Positions 8,995-18,378 of a DNA stretch of 56,978 bases are shown one piece after another. The stretch is from Legionella jamestowniensis (GTDB lineage: Bacteria; Pseudomonadota; Gammaproteobacteria; Legionellales; Legionellaceae): assembly GCF_001467745.1 (NCBI RefSeq), contig NZ_LNYG01000007.1, positions 35,488 through 92,465 of the forward strand, in the 5' to 3' direction. Position numbers and translations under genes: made by a program. Numbering within the stretch: position 1 is the stretch's first letter; every line of letters starts with the position of its first letter. The notes below the pieces were generated by a model. The model had not been told where the DNA came from. It saw only the letters and a list, made by a program, of their open reading frames with translations, and did no database searches.

Positions 8995-9742
8995 GCTGAT
9001 GGTGTTGTCCGTAGTTATTTAATTTCAAGTTTAGCATATTAGGGCTTTCACCACTTGCCATTGAGACTAAGCCTTCCACAATCATTTCATCATGTTGCAT
9101 TTGATTGGCAATGCAGCTTTTTATTTTATTGGCTATGGGCAAAAACATTAAATTTGCAAACCCTACACCATAAATAGTAGCTACGAAAGCAACTGCAATT
9201 CCTACACCGAGTTCATTGGGATCAGCTAGATTTCGCATAACCTGTATCAAGCCTAACACGGCGCCTAAAATACCAATAGTCGGACTATACCCGCCCATGC
9301 TTTCAAAGACATGTGCCGCACGCATATCCCGATCTTCAGAGCGTATCACTTCTGCTTCCAGTACTTGCCTTATGGTTTGTTTATCTACGCCGACGACTAA
9401 TAATTCCAACCCTTGGCGCATGAGCTGACTTTTCTCGCGCTCGATATGCTCCTCTAAAGAAAGTAAACCAAATTGTCGGGCTCTGCGCGATAAATCAATT
9501 AGCTGATCGCGACTTCTTTCAAAGGGTAATTCAGGGGGCTTCAAAATCCAGGGTAAAACTTTGAAAGCCCTTATAAACGTACGAAATGGCGTTTGTATCA
9601 TCACTGCGCCAATCGTCCCTCCAAGAACGATAAACAAGGCCGGAAAGTTAAGAAGGGAATGAATTTCCCCACCTTCAAACATTTGTCCGACAATGATTGA
9701 AGCAAAAGCAGTAATTAACCCAAGTAATGTCAATCCATCCAT
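8960..9742 (-). CDS. motC: Flagellar stator protein MotC (MotA family)
   Basis: This 260-residue protein has four membrane segments and is the proton-channel partner of MotD. The start at the ATG at 9742 is chosen because GGAG lies 9 bases upstream and MDGLTLLGLITAFASIIVG is the usual family N terminus; the longer frame would run into fliA. The cytoplasmic loop (about 70-160) carries charged residues that contact the rotor protein FliG. The later segments (GGYSPTIGILGAVLGLI, and ATIYGVGFANLMFLPIANKIK) are typical of MotA/TolQ/ExbB. It begins 7 bases after the fliA stop codon. Confidence 0.93.
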   Translation of the reverse strand: MDGLTLLGLITAFASIIVGQMFEGGEIHSLLNFPALFIVLGGTIGAVMIQTPFRTFIRAFKVLPWILKPPELPFERSRDQLIDLSRRARQFGLLSLEEHIEREKSQLMRQGLELLVVGVDKQTIRQVLEAEVIRSEDRDMRAAHVFESMGGYSPTIGILGAVLGLIQVMRNLADPNELGVGIAVAFVATIYGVGFANLMFLPIANKIKSCIANQMQHDEMIVEGLVSMASGESPNMLNLKLNNYGQHHQHARKKKESGQP

Positions 9743-9749
9743 AATGATA

Positions 9750-10466
9750 TCACTCCGGTAAGCGTGATTTAATGCGAAGCGTTGCCTGGCTATGAATCTG
9801 TGAAACACGAGACTCACTGACACCGAGTACTTCACCAATTTCTTTTAAATTCAGATCCTGCTCGTAATACAACGATAGCACCAAGCGTTCTTTTTCAGGC
9901 AAGCTCCCTATAATTTGTGAAAGCTGATTAATCATATCTTCCTGTAATACTTTAATGTGGGGTTCAGTAGATGCATTATCGCTATCTATTTTTAAAATAT
10001 CATCGGTAACGCCTAAATCATCAAACCCATAAAGTTGGCTACCTGCAGAATCCTTTAACAGTTGATAATATTCATCAAGGCTTATCTTTAGCTCTTTTGC
10101 CACTTCATGATCTTTTGCATCCCGACCCAATCGATTTTCTACACTTCTAACCGCTTCAGAGATCATGCGGGCATTACGATACACTGATCGTGGCACCCAA
10201 TCATTGCGTCGAACCTCATCTAACATATGCCCACGAATGCGAATACCTGCATAAGTCTCAAAGGAAGCACCCTTTGTTGAATCATAATGCCTTACTGCTT
10301 CTAATAAACCAAGCATGCCCGCTTGTACTAAATCATCCAGTTGGACAGAATGGGGTAAACGCCCCAATAAATGATGCGCTATCCGCTTCACCATTAATGC
10401 ATGAGTTTTTACCAACATTTCCTGTGTCTGTTGATTTACTTTGCCGTACGCAGCCAAAGCATCCAC
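9750..10466 (-). CDS. fliA: Flagellar sigma factor sigma-28 (FliA)
   Basis: This 238-residue RNA polymerase sigma factor directs late flagellar genes such as flagellin. Region 2 is seen in LGRLPHSVQLDDLVQAGMLGLLEAVRHYDSTKG and YAGIRIRGHMLDEVRRNDWVPRSV. Region 3 follows, and region 4 is SLYYEQDLNLKEIGEVLGVSESRVSQIHSQA, the helix-turn-helix that binds -35. The start is a GTG at 10466 with AAGGAG 5 bases before it. It is downstream of flhG and directly upstream of motCD. In Legionella FliA also links motility to transmission traits. The length matches the family. Confidence 0.96.
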   Translation of the reverse strand: MDALAAYGKVNQQTQEMLVKTHALMVKRIAHHLLGRLPHSVQLDDLVQAGMLGLLEAVRHYDSTKGASFETYAGIRIRGHMLDEVRRNDWVPRSVYRNARMISEAVRSVENRLGRDAKDHEVAKELKISLDEYYQLLKDSAGSQLYGFDDLGVTDDILKIDSDNASTEPHIKVLQEDMINQLSQIIGSLPEKERLVLSLYYEQDLNLKEIGEVLGVSESRVSQIHSQATLRIKSRLPE

Positions 10467-10543
10467 GATTTCTCCTTAGTCTTTTTGTCCAAAAGATTTA
10501 ATGTGTTGAATTAAATCTCCGGTAAGACAAGCTTTAAACTCCC

Positions 10544-11410
10544 CTAGTGTTCACCTGTAACTAGACGTTCAAGAAAAAAGCTGGTATTCCCTCCTAAAGC
10601 ATGTTTATGTGGCCAACCCTCCACTCTTTCAGCTAATTGTAAAACTGCTTTCGCCGCTTGCGAGTCAGGGTAAGCTAATAATACAGGTTTTTGTTTTTTA
10701 ACGGCTTGGTGGACGCGCTCGTCAAATGGAATTGCACCTATATAATCCAGTCGTATATTCAAAAAATGCTCGGCGACACGATCCAGTTTGTTAAATAATT
10801 CGCGTCCTTCTTTACTACTGCGCACCATGTTGGCTAAAACATGAAAATGACTCCACTCATAGCGTTTGGTCATAACCTTGATGAAGGCATAGGCATCGGT
10901 GAGTGAGGTCGGTTCATCACAAACAATGACAATGAGTTCTTGCGCAGAGCGGGCAAAACTTAAGACTGTATCTGAAATTCCAGCAGCAGTATCGATAATC
11001 ATGTAATCGACATCATCCGTAATTTCATTAAATGCATCAATAATACCGGCGTGTTCGGTAGCACTGAGTTGAGTCATATAATCAGTTCCTGAGGAAGCGG
11101 GTATCACCCGTATACCTTGAGGCCCTTGCAGCATAATATCGCTTAAGTGACAAAGCCCTTGGACAACATGAGAAAGATTATATTTTGTATGCAAGCCTAG
11201 CATAATATCGACATTAGCCAGGCCTAAATCAGCATCAAGAAGCAGGACTTTCCTATTTTTTTGTCCCAAAGCTACCGCTAAATTGACAGAAATATTGCTT
11301 TTCCCTACCCCCCCTTTTCCAGCAGCTACTGCAATCACTTTCACGGGTTTTGAGCGAGATAGATTGCGAAGTCCTGAGGCTTGATCAGTGATATTACTAG
11401 TCTTCGACAT
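10544..11410 (-). CDS. flhG: Flagellar number regulator, MinD-like ATPase FlhG (FleN)
   Basis: This 288-residue ParA/MinD-type ATPase limits flagellar number, by antagonising the sigma-54 activator FleQ in Pseudomonas and relatives. The deviant Walker A motif is AAGKGGVGKSNISVNLA, followed by LLLDADLGLANVDIMLGL and IIDTAAGISDTVLSF. The ATG at 11410 (MSKTSNITDQ) is preferred because a G-rich ribosome-binding site precedes it and the extra upstream residues are not family-like. It overlaps the end of flhF by 14 bases, as is usual for the FlhF/FlhG pair. Confidence 0.93.
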   Translation of the reverse strand: MSKTSNITDQASGLRNLSRSKPVKVIAVAAGKGGVGKSNISVNLAVALGQKNRKVLLLDADLGLANVDIMLGLHTKYNLSHVVQGLCHLSDIMLQGPQGIRVIPASSGTDYMTQLSATEHAGIIDAFNEITDDVDYMIIDTAAGISDTVLSFARSAQELIVIVCDEPTSLTDAYAFIKVMTKRYEWSHFHVLANMVRSSKEGRELFNKLDRVAEHFLNIRLDYIGAIPFDERVHQAVKKQKPVLLAYPDSQAAKAVLQLAERVEGWPHKHALGGNTSFFLERLVTGEH

Positions 11411-12533
11411 ACCCCCCCCTTGCCATCTCCAGAGGACTACCTTCACTGTCATGAAGCAATTTTTCTTGTTCGGAAAATTGTTCAATCAATTGATGGCTCG
11501 TTGCTATTTTAATATCTTCAGGCACTCGTTGCCCATGCGTTAAATAACTAAGTTCCAAACCTGTTTCTGCTATTGCACTCAACACACCACCCAACGTCAT
11601 AGCTTCATCCAGTTTGGTAATAATGCATTGCTCGAGGCGTTCTATCTGATAAAGTTTGATTGCATTGAGCAATACGTGATAGTGACTAGTGGCAGGTAAT
11701 ACTAAAACCGTAGAAATTGAATGCAATCGTGAATTTAATAAATCCATTTGTATAGAAACACGGGTATCTGCAGGATTCATCCCCGCTGTATCAATAAGAA
11801 TTAACTTCTTATCATTAAGTTGCCTAATAACACGACCGAGTGATACCTCATCCTGGGCAACACAAACTGGGACACCCAAAATTTTACCGTAAAGCACTAA
11901 TTGTTCCTGGGCTGCGACCCGATAAGTATCCATCGTCACCAAACCGAGTTTCTCTGCACCAAAACGCAAAGCAAATCGTGCAGCAATTTTTGCCAATGTT
12001 GTTGTCTTACCAACCCCGGTAGGGCCCACAAACGCGTAAATCCCCCCTTCCTCTACCCGCTGAAAGTTACGTATTGGCAAAATGTCAGAAAAATGACTTA
12101 AGATTTGTTGCCATGCTTGTTGTTGATTGAGCTTGGGATTAACTCGATTGACCAAGCTTGAAGCAGTAACTGCACTTACGCTCAAGTCGATTAATTTTTG
12201 GGTTAACAAGGCATGTAGCGGTTGTTTGCCATAACCGGTATGTCCACGCATCTGGACTTCCAGCATCCCTCGCAATGTCTGAATTTCTTGACGCATATCA
12301 TCTAACGGGGACAAAGGCTGGGATGGCTTATCGCTGATTTGCCTGGCTGGCTCAGCACTGGCAATTGCTGCATTGGCTGTTAATACGGTTTCGTCAAAGT
12401 CGACTGCAGCTACAATCTCCACCCCATTATCAACGCGGCTACTTGATAAAATTACCGCATCCGGGCCAAAAGTCGCTTTGATTTGTTGCATCGCACTTCG
12501 TGTATCTGGTGCGACAAAGCGTTTTAATTTCAT
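11397..12533 (-). CDS. flhF: Flagellar placement GTPase FlhF
   Basis: This 378-residue SRP-type GTPase marks the cell pole for flagellar assembly. The N terminus (MKLKRFVAPDTRSAMQQIKATFGPDAVILSSSRV) is the conserved B domain. The NG domain has GPTGVGKTTTLAKIAARF, TMDTYRVAAQEQL, LIDTAG and ITKLDEAMTLGG. It begins 15 bases after flhA and overlaps flhG. A polar flagellum, as in Legionella and Pseudomonas, is therefore expected. Confidence 0.95.
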   Translation of the reverse strand: MKLKRFVAPDTRSAMQQIKATFGPDAVILSSSRVDNGVEIVAAVDFDETVLTANAAIASAEPARQISDKPSQPLSPLDDMRQEIQTLRGMLEVQMRGHTGYGKQPLHALLTQKLIDLSVSAVTASSLVNRVNPKLNQQQAWQQILSHFSDILPIRNFQRVEEGGIYAFVGPTGVGKTTTLAKIAARFALRFGAEKLGLVTMDTYRVAAQEQLVLYGKILGVPVCVAQDEVSLGRVIRQLNDKKLILIDTAGMNPADTRVSIQMDLLNSRLHSISTVLVLPATSHYHVLLNAIKLYQIERLEQCIITKLDEAMTLGGVLSAIAETGLELSYLTHGQRVPEDIKIATSHQLIEQFSEQEKLLHDSEGSPLEMARGGYVED

Positions 12534-12548
12534 AGGTCTCCCATCTTA

Positions 12549-14627
12549 TTAGCCAACAGTACCAATAATCCGTATTTGTTTATTATCAGGAATTTCCTGA
12601 TACGATAAAACATGTAAGTTACTTGAAATGTTACGCACAAAACGTGCCAGAACAGATCGAATACCAGGTTGTACTACTAAAACAGCCAACTCCTGTTTGG
12701 CCTGTTGCTGTGCTGCTAACTGAACCAACGATTGCTGAATTTTATCCGCCATTCCTGGTTCAAAACTTACTCCCTGTCCACCACTACTTTGAATTGTATT
12801 TTGCAATAATTGTTCCAACTCCGGTTTTAAGGTAATGATAGGTAACTCTTGATTCAAGCCGCTAATTTTTTGTGTAATTAATCGAGACAAGGCAACACGT
12901 ACCTGGCTAATTAAATAATCCGTATCTTTTGATTTGACAGACGCTTCTGCTAGCGTTTCAACAATGGTTCTAATATCCGTTAGTGGAATGTGTTCTACTA
13001 ATAAACCTTGAAGTACTTTGCTGACCGCTCCCAGTGAAAGTGCCTCTGGCACAAGTTCTTTCACTAATTTTGGTGAGGAGCTTGCTAGTTTATCCAATAG
13101 TTGTTGGGTTTCTTCATAACCTAAAAGTTGATAACTGTTTTCTTCAAGTATTTGACTTAAATGGGTTGCCACGACTGTAGAAGCATCCACTACTGTATAA
13201 CCAAACGTATGTGCATGCTCTTTTTGATTTTCATTAATCCAGACAGCATCTAAACCAAATGCAGGGTCTTTGGTTGCCTGCCCATCAAGCTCACCAAAAA
13301 CCTGTCCTGGATTAATTGCCAACCATTTGTCATTAAAAATTGCCGCCTCTCCCATAACAACACCTGCAAGACTAATTCGATAGTGGTTAGGTTTTAAATC
13401 CAAATTATCGCGAATATGGACGGTAGGAATAAGAAACCCTAATTCCTGGGATATTTTTTTGCGTACCCCTTTAATACGTGACAACAATACGCCGCCTTGA
13501 GTACTGTCTACCAAAGGAATAAGCCTGTAGCCCACTTCTAATCCAATGACATCCACTGGATTGACGTCATCCCAGGAAAGTTCACCCCCTACTGGCTCGT
13601 TTGCTGCACTCGCTGTAGATTCGGCAGTTTTTTCAGCTTTCATTTTCTGTTTCTGTTGCTTATTCAGCATATAAGCCATACCGCCTAACCCTGCCGCGAG
13701 AATTAAAAAAGCGATGTGTGGCATCCCAGGAATAATACCAATAATACCAATAATCGTGGCTGCAATAATAAGAGAACGTGGATTGCCAAATACTTGATTG
13801 ACGACGGCATTGCTCATGTCTTGTGAACTCGAAACGCGGGTTACCATAATTGCCGCAGCCGTGGACAAAACCAGGGAAGGTACCTGGGCTACTAGTCCAT
13901 CACCAATGGTTAAGAGGATATAATTGTGTAGCGCGTCTGCAAAACTCATTCCATGCTGAACTACCCCTATCACCAGGCCACCAATAATATTAATCAATAA
14001 GATTAAAATACCGGCAATAGCATCCCCACGTACGAACTTGCTGGCACCATCCATGGAACCGTAGAAATCAGCCTCTTGTGCTACCTCGGCGCGCCGATTA
14101 ATGGCTTGCTCTTGCGTAATTAATCCTGCATTCAAATCAGCATCAATGGCCATCTGCTTGCCGGGTAATGAATCAAGGGTAAACCGGGCGCTCACCTCCG
14201 ACACACGTCCAGCACCTTTCGTAACAACAACAAAGTTGATAACGACAAGGATAATAAAAACAACCAAACCTACCGTATAATTTCCCCCAATAACCACTTC
14301 ACCGAAGGACTGAATTACCTGGCCTGCAGCATCGGTACCCGTGTGTCCATGAAGTAATACTACGCGAGTAGAAGCAACGTTTAAGGCTAACCGTAACAAG
14401 GTTGCAATTAAAATCACGGTAGGGAAAACAGCAAAATCCAACGGCCTGTCACTATAGATAACCGCCAGTAATACAATCAAAGACAAAGCAATGTTAAACG
14501 TAAAAAGAATGTCCAGGCAAAACGCTGGTAAAGGCAAAATCATCATACTCAGCATGATGATGAGCATTAAAGGTGTGCCCAAACCTTGCTGAATCCATTG
14601 ACGCATGACTTGTAATACCGCATTCAT
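12549..14627 (-). CDS. flhA: Flagellar export gate protein FlhA
   Basis: This 692-residue inner-membrane protein forms the nonameric ring of the flagellar type III export gate. The N-terminal half has about eight membrane helices, with the conserved FHIPEP-type cytoplasmic loop (SARFTLDSLPGKQMAIDADLNAG). The C-terminal half is the soluble FlhA-C domain that docks chaperone-substrate complexes. I choose the ATG at 14627 because AGGAG is 8 bases upstream; an upstream GTG at 14636 would fall only one base after it. It lies about 70 bases downstream of flhB with no terminator between. Confidence 0.95.
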   Translation of the reverse strand: MNAVLQVMRQWIQQGLGTPLMLIIMLSMMILPLPAFCLDILFTFNIALSLIVLLAVIYSDRPLDFAVFPTVILIATLLRLALNVASTRVVLLHGHTGTDAAGQVIQSFGEVVIGGNYTVGLVVFIILVVINFVVVTKGAGRVSEVSARFTLDSLPGKQMAIDADLNAGLITQEQAINRRAEVAQEADFYGSMDGASKFVRGDAIAGILILLINIIGGLVIGVVQHGMSFADALHNYILLTIGDGLVAQVPSLVLSTAAAIMVTRVSSSQDMSNAVVNQVFGNPRSLIIAATIIGIIGIIPGMPHIAFLILAAGLGGMAYMLNKQQKQKMKAEKTAESTASAANEPVGGELSWDDVNPVDVIGLEVGYRLIPLVDSTQGGVLLSRIKGVRKKISQELGFLIPTVHIRDNLDLKPNHYRISLAGVVMGEAAIFNDKWLAINPGQVFGELDGQATKDPAFGLDAVWINENQKEHAHTFGYTVVDASTVVATHLSQILEENSYQLLGYEETQQLLDKLASSSPKLVKELVPEALSLGAVSKVLQGLLVEHIPLTDIRTIVETLAEASVKSKDTDYLISQVRVALSRLITQKISGLNQELPIITLKPELEQLLQNTIQSSGGQGVSFEPGMADKIQQSLVQLAAQQQAKQELAVLVVQPGIRSVLARFVRNISSNLHVLSYQEIPDNKQIRIIGTVG

Positions 14628-14696
14628 GATGCGCACTCCTATGTCTTCGTTTTAACAGGATTTACGAAAAATCCCAGTCCCTTTAATTAGCCTGTA

Positions 14697-15848
14697 TTAA
14701 CTTATGGTTTTAGATTTTTTAGTCCTGTTAAACTCATCGGGTATCGGTAAATTTTGTAAAAATTCAGGATTCTTATCATAATATTTTTTGTCTTTTAGTT
14801 GGAAAATGTATGCCAGTACCTGTGCCACAGCGACATAAAGCCCTCTTGGAATTTCGGCATTGAGTTCTGTCGAAAAATAAATTGCCCTTGTTAGAGCAGG
14901 AACAGCGAGAGAGGGAACATTATTAGCTTGAGCAACCCGGTTAATTTGCAAAGCAATTAAATCCTTTCCTTTAGCAACCACAACGGGAGCTTTTTTGCCT
15001 TGCTGCTTATAGTTTAAAGCCACTGCATAATGAGTTGGGTTTGTTAAAACCACATCTGCTTTTGGCACCTCGCTCATCATTCTTTTCCGCGCCATTTCTT
15101 GTTGCATTTTACGAATATGGCTTTTAACTTCTGGCTTCCCTTCAGTTTCTTTGTATTCGTCTTTTAATTCTTGTTTGGTCATTTTTAATTGTTTATTGTG
15201 TTCGTGCCATTGGAATGGCACATCTACTGCCGCAATTAAAATTAGACTGGCACTAATTAACAAAAAACATTGAGCTACCGTTGTTAAACCGCTGGAAATG
15301 GCGTTACTTAATGAAAAATCAGCAAGACTCAACAAAAATGTGATTTTCCATCGTAAAACGACAATAGCTACAGTGACAACCAATAAAAATTTCACCAGTG
15401 CTTTGGCCATTTCAACCGCACCTTTTAAAGAAAACATACGCTTAAACCCTTTGAGTGGGTTCAAACGAGATAATTTTGGTTGTAAAACCTCCGCACTAAA
15501 AACCCAGCCTCCCATTAACAAGGGCGCACACGCTGACAATACTAAAATCAAAAGCAGCAAAGGTAAGATAGCCCAGAATCCCTCTCGAATTATTAAATAG
15601 AGTTGTCCTAACAAAACAAGAGGTGTTTTTAAAATCTGATTATTGAAGTCAAAAGCTTGACGCATCATTTGCATGAGCTGCTCTGCAATGTAACTGCCAA
15701 AGAGAAAAATGCCACTTCCGGAAGAGAGCAGTATCAAGGTTGCATTAAAATCTTTTGAGCGAGCAACCTGCCCTTTTTCTCTGGCCTCTTTAAGTCGCTT
15801 GGGCGAGGGTTGTTCGGTTTTTTCCTGTGATTGTTCTTCATCAGCCAT
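14697..15848 (-). CDS. flhB: Flagellar export switch protein FlhB
   Basis: This 383-residue protein has four membrane helices in the N-terminal half and a cytoplasmic domain that cleaves itself within NPTH (residues 270-273, VVLTNPTHYAVALNY) to switch from rod/hook to filament export. The N terminus (EQSQEKTEQPSPKRLKEARE) is the standard signature. The C terminus after about residue 360 is lysine- and asparagine-rich. The start overlaps the fliR stop by one base (TAATG), so it is translationally coupled. Confidence 0.96.
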   Translation of the reverse strand: MADEEQSQEKTEQPSPKRLKEAREKGQVARSKDFNATLILLSSGSGIFLFGSYIAEQLMQMMRQAFDFNNQILKTPLVLLGQLYLIIREGFWAILPLLLLILVLSACAPLLMGGWVFSAEVLQPKLSRLNPLKGFKRMFSLKGAVEMAKALVKFLLVVTVAIVVLRWKITFLLSLADFSLSNAISSGLTTVAQCFLLISASLILIAAVDVPFQWHEHNKQLKMTKQELKDEYKETEGKPEVKSHIRKMQQEMARKRMMSEVPKADVVLTNPTHYAVALNYKQQGKKAPVVVAKGKDLIALQINRVAQANNVPSLAVPALTRAIYFSTELNAEIPRGLYVAVAQVLAYIFQLKDKKYYDKNPEFLQNLPIPDEFNRTKKSKTIS

Positions 15849-16618
15849 TAGTGTAAAAGTCCTATAATAAGACGCATTCCCTGTTCAATACTATCTGCTA
15901 TTTGCGAAGAAACACCAGGCAAGCTAATGTGGATAATCACCATTCCCATTAACAGAGTTAATGGGAATCCCATCGAAAAAATATTAAGTTGCGGTGCTAT
16001 ACGCGTCATAACACCAAAAGCTAGATTAACGATAAGCAAGGCCAAGATAGCTGGAAGAGCGACTAACACTGCTTCTTTAAACATCCACCCCGAAAATGTC
16101 AAAATGCTCCCTAATACTGACAAACTAATGTCTACCTGGCCTATAGGCATCTCCCTGAAACTACTAAGCAAGGCATTCAATACAGCCAGATGGCCGTTTA
16201 AACTTAGAAAAAGCAAACTGATCATCATTAAATAAAATTGACTTACCAGTGGGACACTTGCTTTACTGGCCGGATCCACCATTACAGCAAATCCAAGTCC
16301 TGCTTGCATGGCAATAATTTGTCCACCCAGGATAAACACTTGAAAAACCAATTGCAAAATAAAACCCATTAAGATTCCAATCAATATTTCATAACCTATA
16401 AATCCAATATAGCGTCCATCGAAATGAAGAAGGGATAGATTATCTGCAATGGCAGGTGCACACAAAAAAGCCAGTACCATAGAAAAAATAATCCGAATAC
16501 GCGCAGGAACCATGACTGAGGAAATTAATGGCATGGTTAAAAATAAACTGCTAATACGTGGCAACGGCCAGACTACTTTACTGAACAGGTTAATCATTTC
16601 AGGGTAATTAATATTCAT
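15848..16618 (-). CDS. fliR: Flagellar export gate protein FliR
   Basis: This 256-residue protein has about six hydrophobic helices. It joins FliP and FliQ in the helical core of the export gate. The segment ILGGQIIAMQAGLGFAVMVDP is a family signature. It follows fliQ by 3 bases and overlaps flhB by one base. Confidence 0.94.
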   Translation of the reverse strand: MNINYPEMINLFSKVVWPLPRISSLFLTMPLISSVMVPARIRIIFSMVLAFLCAPAIADNLSLLHFDGRYIGFIGYEILIGILMGFILQLVFQVFILGGQIIAMQAGLGFAVMVDPASKASVPLVSQFYLMMISLLFLSLNGHLAVLNALLSSFREMPIGQVDISLSVLGSILTFSGWMFKEAVLVALPAILALLIVNLAFGVMTRIAPQLNIFSMGFPLTLLMGMVIIHISLPGVSSQIADSIEQGMRLIIGLLH

Positions 16619-16621
16619 CGA

Positions 16622-16891
16622 TTACCCTATTAAATAAGGAATGTTGCTAATTAATGAATCGGTATAATTGATAATGGTTTTCAATAACCACGGACCCGCT
16701 ATCACCATGACCAAAAACGTAACAAATAATTTGGGTATGAAACTTAAACTCATTTCGTTAATTTGGGTTGCGGCTTGAAACATGGCTACCAGCAAACCGA
16801 CAATTAACCCTGGAATAATCAGCACAATCAACATAAGAATCATGACATAGACGCCCTCGCTGAATACTGATAAAACTGTTTCCGGTGTCAT
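16622..16891 (-). CDS. fliQ: Flagellar export gate protein FliQ
   Basis: This 89-residue protein has two membrane helices (MILMLIVLIIPGLIVGLLVA, and LFVTFLVMVIAGPWLLKTI) linked by the conserved MFQAATQINEMSLSFIPK loop. It is one of the export-gate core subunits, with several copies per gate. The start is the ATG at 16891, 10 bases after fliP. The length is exactly that of the family. Confidence 0.94.
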   Translation of the reverse strand: MTPETVLSVFSEGVYVMILMLIVLIIPGLIVGLLVAMFQAATQINEMSLSFIPKLFVTFLVMVIAGPWLLKTIINYTDSLISNIPYLIG

Positions 16892-16901
16892 TGCCCTCTC
16901 C

Positions 16902-17642
16902 CTAGGTAGCGAAACTTGACGCCAATGAGCCTAATACCAGCGTCCACCCATCAACCATCACAAATAACATAATCTTAAAGGGTAAGGAAATGATTAAAGG
17001 CGATAACATCATCATTCCCATCGCCATAAGCACACTGGCAACCACCAAATCAATAATCAAGAAAGGCAAAAATAAAATAAAACCAATTTGAAACGCTGTT
17101 TTTAATTCACTGGTTACAAAAGCAGGGATGAGAACACTAATGGGTACCTCGTTAAGATTGCTAGGGGTGTTGTTACTAAATTTTTCAAACAGCAATAGAT
17201 CATTTTTCCGCGTTTGATTGAGCATAAAATTACGCAAAGGTTCTTGAGCATTTTGTAGGGCTTGCGAGAATTCAATTTGATCTGCCAGGTAAGGTTGTAA
17301 TGCTTGTTGATTAATTTGAGTAAAGATAGGTGACATCACGAAAAATGTTAAAAAAAGAGCTATACCAATTAAAATTTGATTGGTTGGGGTTTGTGCCATA
17401 CCGATAGCTTGTCGCAGAATCGATAAGACAATAATAATCCGGGTGAATGCAGTCACGGCCATAAGCAAGCCAGGCAAAACACTCAGTAAGGTCATAAAAA
17501 TGAGAATTTGCAAATTGACACTGTAAGTTTGACCGCCATTCGGAGCACCAGAGACTGTTACTGCGGGTAAAGAGACTGTTGCAGCATCAGCAAACCAGGG
17601 AATACCAATTAAAATTAATGCAATTAATATAATTTTTTTCAT
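16902..17642 (-). CDS. fliP: Flagellar export gate protein FliP
   Basis: This 246-residue protein begins with a cleavable signal peptide ([20 protein letters not shown]), as FliP usually does, followed by four membrane helices. Signatures include [40 protein letters not shown]-type residues, and [23 protein letters not shown]. Five FliP copies form the gate core with FliQ and FliR. It starts 3 bases after the fliO stop codon. Confidence 0.95.
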   Translation of the reverse strand: MKKIILIALILIGIPWFADAATVSLPAVTVSGAPNGGQTYSVNLQILIFMTLLSVLPGLLMAVTAFTRIIIVLSILRQAIGMAQTPTNQILIGIALFLTFFVMSPIFTQINQQALQPYLADQIEFSQALQNAQEPLRNFMLNQTRKNDLLLFEKFSNNTPSNLNEVPISVLIPAFVTSELKTAFQIGFILFLPFLIIDLVVASVLMAMGMMMLSPLIISLPFKIMLFVMVDGWTLVLGSLASSFAT

Positions 17643-17645
17643 TTC

Positions 17646-18038
17646 TTATGATTTTCCGAGAGCTGTTTTAAGAAACTCACTAAATGACGTTTTAGTATCT
17701 GATAAAAAGCCCACGGGTAATTCTTCCCCAAAATCATGAAGCGTATTGATACTTCCTGATGTAACCCCTAACAGTAAAAAACGGTTTCCAGTATTAATTA
17801 ACATTATTTTTTCTCTAGTCCCTAAACTCATACTTGCAATCACTTTAAATCCATTTGAATTACCTAATCCAGCATTATTAAGACGACGTAACAACCATGA
17901 CAAAAAAACAATGACACCCACTACGAGTAATAATCCGGACATTACCCGTAGAAGTTCGCTGTTACTAATTGAAGATGCCTTGCTGGCATTGTTTGCCCAT
18001 GCTGTAACCGGAAAGAAAACCCACAACCATCTTCTCAT
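17646..18038 (-). CDS. fliO: Flagellar export assembly protein FliO
   Basis: This 130-residue protein has a short N-terminal signal-like helix (MRRWLWVFFPVTAWA), one membrane helix (LLRVMSGLLLVVGVIVFLSWLLRR) and a small cytoplasmic beta domain with SMSLGTREKIMLINTGNRFLLLGVT. FliO helps FliP assemble into the export gate. It overlaps fliN by 4 bases and precedes fliP by 3. Sequence conservation is weak in this family, so position supports the call. Confidence 0.88.
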   Translation of the reverse strand: MRRWLWVFFPVTAWANNASKASSISNSELLRVMSGLLLVVGVIVFLSWLLRRLNNAGLGNSNGFKVIASMSLGTREKIMLINTGNRFLLLGVTSGSINTLHDFGEELPVGFLSDTKTSFSEFLKTALGKS

Positions 18039-18370
18039 CGTAAACGTTTAATCCTTTCTGTTTTACTGACTATATCTGTTAATCGTATGCCAAACTTATC
18101 ATTGACTACCACTACTTCTCCATGGGCTACCAATGTCCCATTCACCAAAACATCCAAAGGTTCACTCGCTAGACGATCCAATGCAATAATTCCACCCTGA
18201 TTCAATTGCAACAGATTGCGAATTGTCATTTTCGTGCGTCCAATCTCCACCGTTATTGCTACAGGAATATCCAAAATTAATTCCATTTTTTCTACATCAG
18301 CATCCTGCGCGGTATTGGCAGGTGCTACCGCTTCATTATTTGTTGGTGCTGGCTCCGCTTGATTAGTCAT
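18035..18370 (-). CDS. fliN: Flagellar switch protein FliN
   Basis: This 111-residue C-ring protein has an acidic, disordered N terminus (about 1-28) and a SpoA domain: LILDIPVAITVEIGRTKMTIRNLLQLNQGGIIALDRLASEPLDVLVNGTLVAHGEVVVVNDKFGIRLTD is its full extent in outline, with the signatures IPV-VE-G and VNG-L-A-GEVVV. It forms the lower C-ring with FliM and helps set rotation direction and export docking. It is 8 bases after fliM. Confidence 0.94.
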   Translation of the reverse strand: MTNQAEPAPTNNEAVAPANTAQDADVEKMELILDIPVAITVEIGRTKMTIRNLLQLNQGGIIALDRLASEPLDVLVNGTLVAHGEVVVVNDKFGIRLTDIVSKTERIKRLR

Positions 18371-18378
18371 TAAACCCC

